Source: Bacteroidales bacterium (lineage in GTDB: Bacteria; Bacteroidota; Bacteroidia; Bacteroidales; UBA932). From it: a stretch of DNA of 64,000 bases. The translations under genes were made by a program, and so were the position numbers. Below the pieces are notes generated by a model, which searched no databases, was not told the origin of the DNA, and was given only the letters and a program-made list of their open reading frames with translations. The DNA lies in contig JAFQHE010000070.1 of NCBI GenBank assembly GCA_017398125.1, forward strand, positions 117,790 through 181,789. Reading direction: 5' to 3'. Shown here piece after piece: positions 27,206 through 36,685 of the stretch (position 1 is the stretch's first letter; every line of letters begins with the position of its first letter).

Positions 27206-27853
27206 TTATTTTGCATAGATGAAGTCAACGAACATAGCCGGTGTATGCACACACTCCGGAGCAATCTCGCCAGTTTTCACAACCTTCTCAGCCTCAACAA
27301 TGACAACATCGGCAGCAGTTGCCATAAGCGGGTTGAAGTTCTGGGTTGTTCCAACATAAACAAGGTTTCCGTCCTCATCTGAAACAGTAGCACCCAAAAG
27401 CGCTATATCTGCCCTCAAAGGTTTCTCCAAAAGATAATCCTTGCCATCTACAGTCACAATCTCTTTGCCTTCAGCAACAACGGTACCCATACCTGTAGTT
27501 GTAAGCACACCACCCAAACCTGCACCGGCAGCTCTTACTCTCTCGGCCAATGTGCCCTGCGGTGCAAACTCAATCTCCAACTCACCGCTGTTCATCTGCT
27601 CGCTGGTATTAGGGTTTGTTCCAATATGGGATACAATTACCTTTTTTACCTGTTTGTTTGTGATAAGTTTTCCGTGAGCCACATCTGCATACGCTGTATC
27701 GTTGCAAATTAGAGTAAGGTCTTTAACTCCACTTTTGGCAAGCTCGTCAAGAATGGTGATAGGGCTGCCAGCAGCCAAGAAACCACCAACCATTACTGTC
27801 ATACCGTCTTTCACTTTAGCAACGGCATCCTGCAAAGAAATTCTTTTATTCAT
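27206..27853 (-). CDS. atoD: Butyrate-acetoacetate CoA-transferase, subunit A
   Basis: 215 residues of CoA-transferase family I, with the VGGFLAAGSPITILDEL coenzyme loop and TLAERVRAAGAGLGG. It is the first gene of the lysine operon, 73 bases past the -7 box. It pairs with AtoA, encoded nine cistrons downstream. As the 5'-most gene it may be made in excess of AtoA unless translation balances this. Confidence 0.9.
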   Translation of the reverse strand: MNKRISLQDAVAKVKDGMTVMVGGFLAAGSPITILDELAKSGVKDLTLICNDTAYADVAHGKLITNKQVKKVIVSHIGTNPNTSEQMNSGELEIEFAPQGTLAERVRAAGAGLGGVLTTTGMGTVVAEGKEIVTVDGKDYLLEKPLRADIALLGATVSDEDGNLVYVGTTQNFNPLMATAADVVIVEAEKVVKTGEIAPECVHTPAMFVDFIYAK

Positions 27854-27925
27854 CTCTGAAACGTTTTAAAATCTATATTTTGTATATATTTTTCTTTAAA
27901 GTCCACTATCCACCTTAAGTACGTG

Positions 27926-27956
27926 CAAAATTATACAAATAAAATCTCATTTCAAA
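27926..27956 (-). promoter_or_regulatory. Promoter of the lysine fermentation operon
   Basis: On the minus strand TTTG (complement of 27953-27956), exactly 19 bases, then TAATTTTG (complement of 27926-27933). This is a consensus Bacteroidetes promoter. The untranslated leader would be about 65 bases. Confidence 0.85.
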
Positions 27957-28022
27957 TAACATTCTTGTTATTTTTTCAACTAAAATCTTAAAATTTTATT
28001 AAAAATTTTGAACTATTGTTAG

Positions 28023-28030
28023 TACATTTG
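28023..28030 (+). promoter_or_regulatory. Putative -7 box of the MscS gene
   Basis: TACATTTG, 24 bases before the ATG, with no TTTG at normal spacing upstream. It lies back to back with the lysine operon promoter. Confidence 0.4.
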
Positions 28031-28054
28031 TAGTCAAATAAAAATTTAATCCAA

Positions 28055-28969
28055 ATGGCCCTGTTTTCTATTTTACAGACAGCTGATACAATCCAGACAG
28101 ACTCCACGCAGACTGCCGTAGTAAAAATATCGGAGACAATAGATCAATTGGCAAAAATGCCGGCAGGAGAGCTGGTGCAGTTTCTTATTGACAACGCCAT
28201 GAAGGCTGGTCTTAAGATTTTGGCAGCTATACTCATATACTGTATCGGAGCATGGCTTATAAAAAAGGTCAAGAGACTTGTTGTAAGAATTCTTGAGGCA
28301 CGTAAATTTGACTCATCCCTCTCCTCTTTCATCATCAGTCTCATAAGTATATCCCTGACTATTCTACTGATCATAATCACCGTCCAGACTCTTGGAGTTG
28401 ACACAAGTTCCATAGTGGCCCTGCTTGCCGGCTCCGGACTGGCTATCGGCATGGCGTTGAGCGGAACACTTCAGAACTTTGCCGGTGGAATTATGATCAT
28501 CATCTTCAGACCTTTCAAAGTGGGTGACTATATAGAAGCCCAAGGTTATGAAGGCACGGTTGACTCTATCCAGATTACTGCAACCGTAATAAAAACAACA
28601 GACAACAAAACAATCATACTTCCCAATGGCGCATTGTCGGGAGGAACAATCAATAACTTTACCACCTCATTGACACGCAGATGCGAATGGAACGTGAATG
28701 TTCCGTACGGTACGGATATGGACAAAGCAAAAAAGGTTATATCAGAGGTTTTGTCGGGATATGACAAGATATTGAATGAACCTGCTCCCCCATTCATTGC
28801 TCTTAAGGCGCTTGGAACATCGTATGTAACAATTACGGTAAGGGCTTGGGTCAAAAGCGAAGATTACTGGGAGTTGTTTTTCCATTTCAACGAGACCATA
28901 TACAGAAAGTTGCCTGAAAACGGCATCAATTTCCCAACTCCTAAAATGACTCTTGTAAATGGAAATTGA
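28055..28969 (+). CDS. mscS: Small-conductance mechanosensitive channel (MscS family)
   Basis: 304 residues. The membrane segments include the pore helix pattern GSGLAIGMALSGTLQNFAGG, followed by the cytosolic beta domain with FRPFKVGDYIEAQGYEGTVDSI and ILPNGALSGGTINNFT. It releases solutes under osmotic down-shock at the inner membrane. It is divergent from the lysine operon and 73 bp before crotonase. No terminator separates it from that gene, so read-through is likely. Confidence 0.92.
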   Translation: MALFSILQTADTIQTDSTQTAVVKISETIDQLAKMPAGELVQFLIDNAMKAGLKILAAILIYCIGAWLIKKVKRLVVRILEARKFDSSLSSFIISLISISLTILLIIITVQTLGVDTSSIVALLAGSGLAIGMALSGTLQNFAGGIMIIIFRPFKVGDYIEAQGYEGTVDSIQITATVIKTTDNKTIILPNGALSGGTINNFTTSLTRRCEWNVNVPYGTDMDKAKKVISEVLSGYDKILNEPAPPFIALKALGTSYVTITVRAWVKSEDYWELFFHFNETIYRKLPENGINFPTPKMTLVNGN

Positions 28970-29042
28970 GCCCTTCCCGATAACCGGCGAACAAAAGAGC
29001 AGAAACAAAAGTAGAATTATACAGAAACAAAAACACAATAAT

Positions 29043-29822
29043 ATGGAATACACAAAACTTCTAATTGAAAAACAGGACAATATCTGTATTGTCAAAATCA
29101 ATAACCCAGCAGCGTTAAATGCGCTGAACACAACAGTGCTAAACGAGTTGGACTCTGCTTTTACTGAGATTGCTGCAGATGAGTCAATTCTTGCAGTTAT
29201 CCTTACCGGAGAGGGCAAGGCTTTTGTTGCAGGAGCCGACATCTCACAGATGAGCACAATGAATGCAGCCGAAGGAAAAGCTTTTGGCGAAAAGGGTGCA
29301 GCCGTGTTCAGAAAAATTGAGCTTATGGAAAAACCTGTAATTGCAGCCATCAACGGATTCGCATTGGGTGGAGGTTGCGAGCTTTCAATGTGCTGTGACA
29401 TAAGAATAGCTTCAAACAAGGCTAAATTGGGACAGCCTGAGGTTGGATTGGGAATCACCCCAGGTTTTTCAGGAACCCAACGTCTTCCACGAATTGTAGG
29501 AATGGGTATTGCTAAAGAACTTATATATACAGCTGATGTAATTAACGCAGAGGAGGCTTACAGAATTGGCCTTGTAAACAAGGTTGTTGAGCCTGAGGCT
29601 CTGATGGATGCAGCTATGGCTATGGCCAAAAAGATTGCAAAGAAGGCTCCTATTGCCGTAAAATACAGCAAAGAGGCTATCAACAGGGGAATGCAGACAG
29701 ACATTGATTCTGCAATCGCCATTGAGGCCAACCTTTTCGGTCTGTGCTTCTCCACTGAAGACCAGAAAGAGGGAATGGGCGCATTCCTTGAGAAACGTGA
29801 AGCGGTATACAAAAACAGATAA
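29043..29822 (+). CDS. Enoyl-CoA hydratase / crotonase
   Basis: 259 residues from MEYTKLLIEK at 29043. An upstream in-frame ATG (28959) lies inside the mscS 3' end and adds a non-homologous Lys-rich stretch, so I rejected it. Both catalytic glutamates are in place, in GGGCELSMCCD and GQPEVGLGITPG, and GADISQM forms part of the oxyanion hole. It interconverts crotonyl-CoA and 3-hydroxybutyryl-CoA. With the next gene it links acetoacetyl-CoA released by AtoDA back to crotonyl-CoA and butyrate. Confidence 0.9.
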   Translation: MEYTKLLIEKQDNICIVKINNPAALNALNTTVLNELDSAFTEIAADESILAVILTGEGKAFVAGADISQMSTMNAAEGKAFGEKGAAVFRKIELMEKPVIAAINGFALGGGCELSMCCDIRIASNKAKLGQPEVGLGITPGFSGTQRLPRIVGMGIAKELIYTADVINAEEAYRIGLVNKVVEPEALMDAAMAMAKKIAKKAPIAVKYSKEAINRGMQTDIDSAIAIEANLFGLCFSTEDQKEGMGAFLEKREAVYKNR

Positions 29823-29865
29823 CGAGACATTATTTACTTAAAACAATATTTAAATTTTTGAAATT

Positions 29866-30711
29866 ATGAAAGTTGCAGTAGTAGGTAACGGCACAATGGG
29901 TAACGGAATCGCCCAAACTTTTGCCGTAGCAGGACATGATGTAATAATTAAAGGCCGTTCAGATGCCTCATTGGCAAAAGCTCATGCTTCTATTGAGAAG
30001 AGCCTTGCAAAAATGGTTGAGAAAGGCAAAATGGAGGCTGCTGACAGAGATGCCTCTCTTGCAAGAATCAAAGATACCAAGGTATATGAGGATCTTGCAG
30101 ATGTTGATTTGGTAGTAGAAGTTGTAGCCGAGGATATGGCTGTTAAAGAGGAAATTTTCAAGACTTTGGACAAGATTTGCAAACCAGAGGCAATTTTGGC
30201 AACAAATACCTCATCTTTGTCAATCACTCAAGTGGCTTCTTATACAACCCGTCCTGAGAAGGTTATTGGAATGCACTTCTTCAATCCGGTTCCTATGATG
30301 AAACTTGTGGAGGTTATCAAAGGTCAGCTTACTTCTGAGGAGGTTCACCAGACCATCATCGAGATCTCAAAACAGATTGGCAAAACTCCTGTAAGCGTAA
30401 ATGAGGCTCCTGGTTTTGTTGTTAACAGAATCCTTATCCCTATGGTAAATGAGGGTATCGGCATCTTTGCTGAGGGTGTTGCATCTGCAGCTGAGATTGA
30501 CGAGGCTATGAAACTTGGCGCTAACCACCCTATGGGTCCTTTGGCTCTTGGTGATTTGATTGGTCTTGATGTTTGTCTTGCCATTATGGAGGTTCTTTAC
30601 AACGAGTTCGGCGACAGCAAATACCGTCCTCACCCACTTCTTAGAAAGATGGTACGCGCAAATCAGTTGGGAAGAAAGACCGGTGTCGGTTTCTACGACT
30701 ACAGAAAATAA
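29866..30711 (+). CDS. hbd: 3-hydroxybutyryl-CoA dehydrogenase
   Basis: 281 residues. The N-terminal GNGTMGNGIAQTFA binds NAD(P). The catalytic histidine lies in GMHFFNPVPMMKLVEV and the substrate serine/asparagine pair in the VNEAPGFVVNRIL region. It reduces acetoacetyl-CoA to 3-hydroxybutyryl-CoA. A thiolase to close the cycle with acetyl-CoA is not in this window. It ends in a compact terminator. Confidence 0.92.
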   Translation: MKVAVVGNGTMGNGIAQTFAVAGHDVIIKGRSDASLAKAHASIEKSLAKMVEKGKMEAADRDASLARIKDTKVYEDLADVDLVVEVVAEDMAVKEEIFKTLDKICKPEAILATNTSSLSITQVASYTTRPEKVIGMHFFNPVPMMKLVEVIKGQLTSEEVHQTIIEISKQIGKTPVSVNEAPGFVVNRILIPMVNEGIGIFAEGVASAAEIDEAMKLGANHPMGPLALGDLIGLDVCLAIMEVLYNEFGDSKYRPHPLLRKMVRANQLGRKTGVGFYDYRK

Positions 30712-30736
30712 TCCACAACCTGGAATACAAAAAAAG

Positions 30737-30758
30737 AAGGCTGACAACTGTCAGCCTT
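30737..30758. terminator. Bidirectional terminator between hbd and the acyltransferase gene
   Basis: AAGGCTGACA and its perfect complement around a 2-base centre, with T-rich sequence to the right and A-rich to the left. It suits both converging genes. Confidence 0.8.
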
Positions 30759-30797
30759 ACTTTTTATATCAACTATCCATCGGGATTAAGCTATACT

Positions 30798-31931
30798 CTA
30801 TTGAATTGATTTTCTGTTAAATATAGGATTTGCATAGATATGTAGGAAAATATCCTCCAATTCATCCATATCGCCCTCTGCAGATGAGAGTTTGAATTTC
30901 ATATAGTCTACAAAAGCCTTCTTCTCCTCCTGTGTATACTCGGCAGCAAACTCATTGGAACCGGTAATCATATCATACGCAATGTAGTTGTTCTTCCACA
31001 ACTTGAACGAAGATACAATACGTTTGTCCATAGCACTGGTCAAGAATTTGAAACGCTCATTCTTGTCAAGCTGTGCAGCCTGCTCAATCTCCTCATGGGT
31101 AATAGGTTTGGTAAACTCTATGTGGATATTCCCCTTGAACTGCATTATACCTGTAAGAATGCTGTTGAAATCCTCATCTTTTGACTTTACATATTTGCGT
31201 CTCTTTGAAATATAGAGTTCCACGCACTTGAGAAGGTCACACGGTTCCAACTCATACGAGATTGATGCAGGCATGATCGACAGCTCTCCAAAATCCTTCA
31301 CAAAATCCTTTGAACCACTCATATCCAACATCTTGAGAACACCTTGTTCGGTAACATCCCAACCATCTTTAGTTCTTCCGTTACGCTGGGCAATCCATAT
31401 TGAACTCTTGTTTGTAGATACACTGTGCCTGATATACTGCGAAAGTTTCTGCGAAGATGCATATACCTCTCTTAGAGTTGTATTCCTTACAACCTTTATC
31501 ATCTTGTTTGTTCTGGTTGCATCCTCCATAAACGAAGAAGAGATCAAATTGTCTCCTACAGCAATCTCAGTTGTCTGGATATTGTGCATATAGAGAATTA
31601 TCTGAATTATTGCAGAATCAAGTACAATATCCCTATGATTTGTAACAATTAGATACTTTTTGTCTCCATCAAAATATTCCAGACCACCATAAGTCAGGTT
31701 CTTTGCAGTATCTGAAAGGATCTTTTTTACAACATACTGCATGACATTCTCCTGAAAATCATCAATTGTCTTGCAAGAAAGAAGAATATTCTTGAAATAA
31801 CTGACATCCTTACCTGGGAAAAGATATGCAGAAATCCCCTGAAGCATTGGATTTGAGGCAATTCTCTCCATAGCAGGAGCAACTTCTGCATCTACATAAG
31901 GTCTTATATCATCAAAATTGGGCAAAGTCAT
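30798..31931 (-). CDS. 1-acylglycerol-3-phosphate O-acyltransferase-like protein
   Basis: 377 residues. The acyltransferase-like block has NHRDIVLDS (catalytic His plus acid) and IWIAQRNGRTKDG, which resembles the phosphate-binding motif III. No obvious membrane helix is present. The C-terminal third is helical and acidic. It probably acts in phospholipid acylation at the inner face of the membrane; the exact acceptor is unknown. Confidence 0.75.
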   Translation of the reverse strand: MTLPNFDDIRPYVDAEVAPAMERIASNPMLQGISAYLFPGKDVSYFKNILLSCKTIDDFQENVMQYVVKKILSDTAKNLTYGGLEYFDGDKKYLIVTNHRDIVLDSAIIQIILYMHNIQTTEIAVGDNLISSSFMEDATRTNKMIKVVRNTTLREVYASSQKLSQYIRHSVSTNKSSIWIAQRNGRTKDGWDVTEQGVLKMLDMSGSKDFVKDFGELSIMPASISYELEPCDLLKCVELYISKRRKYVKSKDEDFNSILTGIMQFKGNIHIEFTKPITHEEIEQAAQLDKNERFKFLTSAMDKRIVSSFKLWKNNYIAYDMITGSNEFAAEYTQEEKKAFVDYMKFKLSSAEGDMDELEDIFLHIYANPIFNRKSIQ

Positions 31932-31978
31932 AATTGTTGTTAATAATAAACAAAGCTACAAAATAAAGTTCAAAATCC

Positions 31979-33628
31979 CTAAATATTTCGTTTAAAGAGG
32001 TAATATTGCCCGATAAGCATAGAAAAGTAAATTGAACATAGCATAAGCACAACCCCAAGGCTACCAATTGTCAATGCAGTAATAAGGCAATAACAGAAAG
32101 AGAATCCAAGTAACATTATTATTACTCCCGACAACAAATAACACACTTTTCCACCCTTCAAGAGAGCCATGAGCAATGCCACCACAGATACCAGGAGCGG
32201 TACCAGGATGAAAAAGTTCTCAAGAACCGCAATCATAAGAACCATTGACAACAACACCGCAAACAGAAGTGATGCAAAGAGATACTCATAAGCAAAGCAA
32301 CCTCTTTTGCGTATATTCAACCTATAAAAGATCAGGTGCCACAAAAAGAGAACAACCGCTGACACAATGACAAGCACATAGTCATACCCGACATACTTTA
32401 CAGATACAAAATCAAATTCTTCACCATTGAAATAAGCCGCAATCCACCCTATTGCCTCACCCGCCACAAACGCCACTACAAAGAACACCAAAGGCCACAA
32501 CAGGCTCCTGACAAGCTCCGCAAGCCTTATCCTATTGAGTCTTACATAGATCCACAATACCAGCGCAAACAAAATGAATGTCAGGATATTCAGTAAAATA
32601 TATCCAGACTTGGTAAAACTAAACAGGCCCAGCAGAGGTATTGTAAAGAAGACAAGATCTTCATTGGATTCAAAAGCCCCTTTTGAACCATATTTGTCAC
32701 CCTTGAGATACTCTTCGAGCATAGGCACAATCTGGAGCCCATAATGCTCAATGGACTTGAGCGAAATATTTGAAAAATTATCCTTGTCGGTGTGATAATA
32801 TTTAAGATTGTCTATTACCGAAAAATTCATTCCCGGAATGGAATCTTTTACAACTGAAAAATCCGTATTATTAGGCAATATGCTATAAACCAATGTAGTA
32901 AGCGAATACGTATAAGGATTGCGCACCTTTTTATACAGCTCCATAACAGCTCTGTTACCCGAAGAAGTTTCAAAGAGGAGGGCAGGCCCCTTGACCCCTC
33001 TTGCCTCAACATTTATAACCATATTCACCCCCTTGAGAATATGGTTGTCAAAATGTACCATACTGCGCATTCCATCAAGATTATGTTCCTCAGCATCAGT
33101 ATAGAGCACCTTTATCCCCTGCTTCCAACTCTCCCTGTATTTGAGCGCAACATTCAGACTCTCAAGAATAACACCAACACCATAACCATCATCAGCCGCA
33201 CCATACGAATATACAGTATCTTCAAGCACTCTCTGATGGTATCTTGAATCATAATGGGCAACAAGAAGTATGTATCCAGTGGAATCTGTAATAGCTGTCG
33301 GATCAAACGATGCATAAATATTTTCAATATTCAGATACCCACCAAACTTACATTTAATGGAGTCATACTCAAACGATTGCACCCTGCCACCCAGTTGTTC
33401 GAGTCTATGATACAGATAATTTGCCACAACTTTTTTCTCTTTCGGGTGTTCTATAGAGTGTGGATGCTTGCTTATTATATTTATATCATTTGCAACCCTG
33501 ACAGATGAGAAAGAACCGGACTCCTTGTCATTTATATCAATGGAGGGATATATCTGATATGCCGCCAATGCTGCAAATATAGCTGCAGCATAGAAAATTA
33601 TTGTTTTATATACACTTCTTATCTTCAT
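31979..33628 (-). CDS. Membrane M28-family metallopeptidase
   Basis: 549 residues. The single N-terminal membrane segment (about 8-26) is followed by a periplasmic M28 domain with zinc ligands in VAHYDSR (His125), GAADDGYG and TDAEEHNLDGM. VEARG and YYHTDKDN complete the site. From about residue 335 there are several further membrane helices. This layout resembles bacterial relatives of the ER metallopeptidase Fxna, likely acting on peptides in the periplasm. It is not coupled to its neighbours. Confidence 0.85.
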   Translation of the reverse strand: MKIRSVYKTIIFYAAAIFAALAAYQIYPSIDINDKESGSFSSVRVANDINIISKHPHSIEHPKEKKVVANYLYHRLEQLGGRVQSFEYDSIKCKFGGYLNIENIYASFDPTAITDSTGYILLVAHYDSRYHQRVLEDTVYSYGAADDGYGVGVILESLNVALKYRESWKQGIKVLYTDAEEHNLDGMRSMVHFDNHILKGVNMVINVEARGVKGPALLFETSSGNRAVMELYKKVRNPYTYSLTTLVYSILPNNTDFSVVKDSIPGMNFSVIDNLKYYHTDKDNFSNISLKSIEHYGLQIVPMLEEYLKGDKYGSKGAFESNEDLVFFTIPLLGLFSFTKSGYILLNILTFILFALVLWIYVRLNRIRLAELVRSLLWPLVFFVVAFVAGEAIGWIAAYFNGEEFDFVSVKYVGYDYVLVIVSAVVLFLWHLIFYRLNIRKRGCFAYEYLFASLLFAVLLSMVLMIAVLENFFILVPLLVSVVALLMALLKGGKVCYLLSGVIIMLLGFSFCYCLITALTIGSLGVVLMLCSIYFSMLIGQYYLFKRNI

Positions 33629-33692
33629 TTGTTAACAGAATGTTGTTTATCTTTACAAAAATAATAAAAGTGAGCCTATAAAAATACCGGCT

Positions 33693-35447
33693 ATGAATAA
33701 AACCTCATCTCCTTATCTTAAAGAGCTCTACAAAGGCCCGATCAAGTGGAAACCTTTCAGTGTCAAGACACTTAACCTGGCAAAAAAGCTGGACAAAATC
33801 ATATTCATCCATATAGGATACATTGCCAATATAGAGGCAAGGGAGTCTGCCTACGCACTGTTCCGCGACCCCAGGATAATCGAGGTGATAAATACCAATT
33901 TCATACCAATAGCAATTGACCTTGAAGATGTACCCGAAGCCATGCTGGTAGGCATGGATCTGCTTGTAATCACAGAGCAATACTATTCCATTCCAATAAA
34001 CATCTTCTCTCTGCCGGGGGCCAAACCGTTTACCTCTTTTTCAACTATAAGCCCAGAGGAGTTTTTAAATCTGTCATATAACATAATCAACTCATTTACA
34101 GAAAAAAGAGAACTTCTCGACAAGGCAGGAAAATATGTATCCAACAGACTTAGCGGAACCGGAATAGTACAGAGAAAGGAGCAACCTTGCAAAATTACCG
34201 ACAAAATTCTGCACGCGTATGTAAAATCCTGGATCTCTAGGTACATTATAAGCAAAAGGCGCAATAGGGAGACTCCATATACCATGAATTCAAGGTATTA
34301 CATATTCCTGCTCAAATACAGCCACTACTATAAAATTGATGAAAACATGAAGTGGCTTGAGCAGGCTCTCGACAAAGTAGGCTTCTCTCCAATGTTTGAC
34401 CCAATAGATGGAGGATTCTTTTCCCAGGCCAGAAATACCTCTTTCACAGAGCCTCTATATGAGAAACAGCTCTCCGAAAATATACAAGCAGCAGTTTTAT
34501 TTTCATTTGCATATAAGTATTACGGGCATAAACGCTACAAAGAGATAGCAGAAAAGACCATTGAATTCATAGAAAAGAGGCTCAAGTCTCCCGAAGGAGG
34601 ATATATGACATCAATTTCCCTCACAAAAATGAGCATGGAGTCATCATATTACAAATACTCCATGAATGAGATAATGGATGCTTTCCCTGACACTTATATA
34701 TATATAGCACAGTCTCTTGGAATGGATGAAAAGCAGGCTGACGATCATCAACAAATAATCTCCAACAAGCCACAAACCGGCAAACTAAGCGCAGATGAAA
34801 TTGCCCTGCTTAAACAGATCAGAGAGAAAAAAAGGGGAGAGACCATTACAGACAAACGCGTCATAACAGCATATAACTGCTTATATGCCACATCATTATG
34901 TCTAATATCCCATAATCTGCACAATAGTGGCAGCAACTATATTGTAAAGGCAAAAGAGATCATTTCATTGATTCTTGAATATAAGAAAAAGGATAAAATA
35001 AGACTTCACAGATATATCTCAAAGGAGAAAAATGAACATGCCAATGCAGACCTCCTTGACTACACATTCTTTCTTAATGCGCTGTTGAACATTTTCAAAT
35101 CCACCAAAGAGAAACATTATGACGGCCTTATAAGCAGATATACAGCATTCATTATGCTCAACCATTACCAGGCGCACAATGGAATGTTTAGCAAAACCTC
35201 AAAAGATGAGCAAATTACACCATTCAAAAGAGAATCCATCATAGATTATATAAGATACTCTGCCAATTCAGTCATGGCAAGAAATCTGCTTATTCTGTAT
35301 AAAATGAGGCGAGATGAATTCTTCCTTAATGCATTCAGGCAGCAACTATATAATATAGCTCCCCAAATAATAGGAACAGGGCCCCTTATGGTAGGATGGG
35401 CCCTGCAAATGCTCAATTACATCTCCAACAGGAGTGATTTTGATTGA
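33693..35447 (+). CDS. DUF255-like (thioredoxin-fold plus alpha/alpha-barrel) protein lacking the active-site cysteines
   Basis: 584 residues matching the YyaL/spermatogenesis-associated-protein-20 layout. The thioredoxin-like N-terminal domain (about 1-130) opens with SPYLKELYKGPIKWKPFS. An alpha/alpha-toroid domain follows. Where the family normally has a CxxC in GYSTCHWCHVM, this protein reads GYIANIEARES (42-52), so both cysteines are gone. The downstream repeats contain DPIDGGFFSQ and TSISLTKMS. It is therefore either a non-redox member or a degraded but intact frame. It converges on queA with 8 bp between them. Confidence 0.75.
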   Translation: MNKTSSPYLKELYKGPIKWKPFSVKTLNLAKKLDKIIFIHIGYIANIEARESAYALFRDPRIIEVINTNFIPIAIDLEDVPEAMLVGMDLLVITEQYYSIPINIFSLPGAKPFTSFSTISPEEFLNLSYNIINSFTEKRELLDKAGKYVSNRLSGTGIVQRKEQPCKITDKILHAYVKSWISRYIISKRRNRETPYTMNSRYYIFLLKYSHYYKIDENMKWLEQALDKVGFSPMFDPIDGGFFSQARNTSFTEPLYEKQLSENIQAAVLFSFAYKYYGHKRYKEIAEKTIEFIEKRLKSPEGGYMTSISLTKMSMESSYYKYSMNEIMDAFPDTYIYIAQSLGMDEKQADDHQQIISNKPQTGKLSADEIALLKQIREKKRGETITDKRVITAYNCLYATSLCLISHNLHNSGSNYIVKAKEIISLILEYKKKDKIRLHRYISKEKNEHANADLLDYTFFLNALLNIFKSTKEKHYDGLISRYTAFIMLNHYQAHNGMFSKTSKDEQITPFKRESIIDYIRYSANSVMARNLLILYKMRRDEFFLNAFRQQLYNIAPQIIGTGPLMVGWALQMLNYISNRSDFD

Positions 35448-35455
35448 TACAAAGG

Positions 35456-36685
35456 CTATTTTGCTCTAAAAAGAACAGAACTGTCGCCATAACTTAGGAA
35501 CCGGAAACCATTTTCCAGAGCAAAATCATAAATTTCACGCCATTTCTCTCCTCCTACAAATGCCGAAATCAACAAGAGAAGAGTGCTTTGAGGCTGGTGG
35601 AAATTTGTAACAAGTACATCAACAACTCTAAAAGTGTATGAAGGGACAATAATAATGGCAGTCCTCGCCGTAAATGTATCCAGCCCTTCGCCTTTCATAT
35701 AGCCGACCAATGCTCCTATAGATTCCTTCAGTGTATACTTATATTCACATTCATAAGGCTCCCACTGACTGACAGCCGACGGCTTTCCTTTTTTAATACA
35801 CTGTACACCAAGGAAATATAAAGACTCGAGACACCTTGTAGAGGTTGTTCCCACAGAAATAACCTTCTGTCCGGGCTTAATATTATACAGTGACTCCAAA
35901 AATTCCAAAGAGACAGAAAATGGTTCTGTATGCATTTTGTGGTCAGCAATATACTCACTTTTTACAGGAACAAAGGTGCCGGCACCAACATGGAGGCATA
36001 CATTATCTCTTTTAATTCCCTTGTTATCAATATCTTTAAAGACTTTATCAGTAAAATGCAACCCTGCAGTAGGGGCCGCAACGGAGCCTTTAATACGAGC
36101 ATAAAGCGTCTGATACCTCTCAAGATCAAGCTCCTCAGTATCACGTTTAAGGTAAGGTGGAATAGGAATTCTGCCACAAATATCCAACACTTCCGAGAAT
36201 GAGATACCTGTTTTCCACTTGAATTTTACAACGGAACCGTTATTGTCACCTTTATATATAAGCTCTGCACGCAAATCCAACTCATGAGCTGCAGTGTCTG
36301 TTGAATCACAAATGAAGCTTATATCACCCTCTTTCCACTTTTTAGCATTTCCGATAACTACATTCCAACTACATGAATCTGTACGGGAAAAGGAGAGTGC
36401 ATAATCATTCGGCTCCACAGGTTCAAGGCAAAATATTTCAATTACCGCTCCGGAGTGTTTCTTGAAAAATAGCCTCGCCGGAACCACCTTGGTATTATTG
36501 AAAACCATTAGAGAACCTTCGGGTAATACCGAACTCAAATTTGTAAATTTATCCTCTCTTATAGTATCGTCTTTGAACACTAGAAGTTTTGAGAGGTCAC
36601 GTTCTGCCAATGGATACTTTGCTATTCTCTCATCTGGCAAATTATATGAGAAATCCTGAATCTTAATTTTAGGCTCCACAATCAA
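35456..36685 (-). CDS. queA: S-adenosylmethionine:tRNA ribosyltransferase-isomerase (queuosine synthesis)
   Basis: 409 residues. Hallmarks are DFSYNLPDERIAKYPLAERD near the start, RIPIPPYLKR, GSVAAPTAGLHFT and VTNFHQPQSTLLLLISAF. It transfers the ribosyl part of SAM to preQ1 in tRNA. No ATG is available near the conserved N-terminus: the frame starts with TTG at 36685, with GTG at 36679 as alternative, so the gene must use a non-ATG start. Length is somewhat above the usual 350. Confidence 0.9.
   Translation of the reverse strand: MIVEPKIKIQDFSYNLPDERIAKYPLAERDLSKLLVFKDDTIREDKFTNLSSVLPEGSLMVFNNTKVVPARLFFKKHSGAVIEIFCLEPVEPNDYALSFSRTDSCSWNVVIGNAKKWKEGDISFICDSTDTAAHELDLRAELIYKGDNNGSVVKFKWKTGISFSEVLDICGRIPIPPYLKRDTEELDLERYQTLYARIKGSVAAPTAGLHFTDKVFKDIDNKGIKRDNVCLHVGAGTFVPVKSEYIADHKMHTEPFSVSLEFLESLYNIKPGQKVISVGTTSTRCLESLYFLGVQCIKKGKPSAVSQWEPYECEYKYTLKESIGALVGYMKGEGLDTFTARTAIIIVPSYTFRVVDVLVTNFHQPQSTLLLLISAFVGGEKWREIYDFALENGFRFLSYGDSSVLFRAK

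Noticed and set aside
28959..29042. N-terminal extension of crotonase from the ATG at 28959
   Set aside because: It overlaps the mscS 3' end and encodes a Lys-rich leader not found in crotonases; MEYTKLL at 29043 is the normal start.
28742..29458. Long minus-strand open frame opposite mscS/crotonase
   Set aside because: It is antisense to two well-identified genes, has shadow-type composition and no family features.
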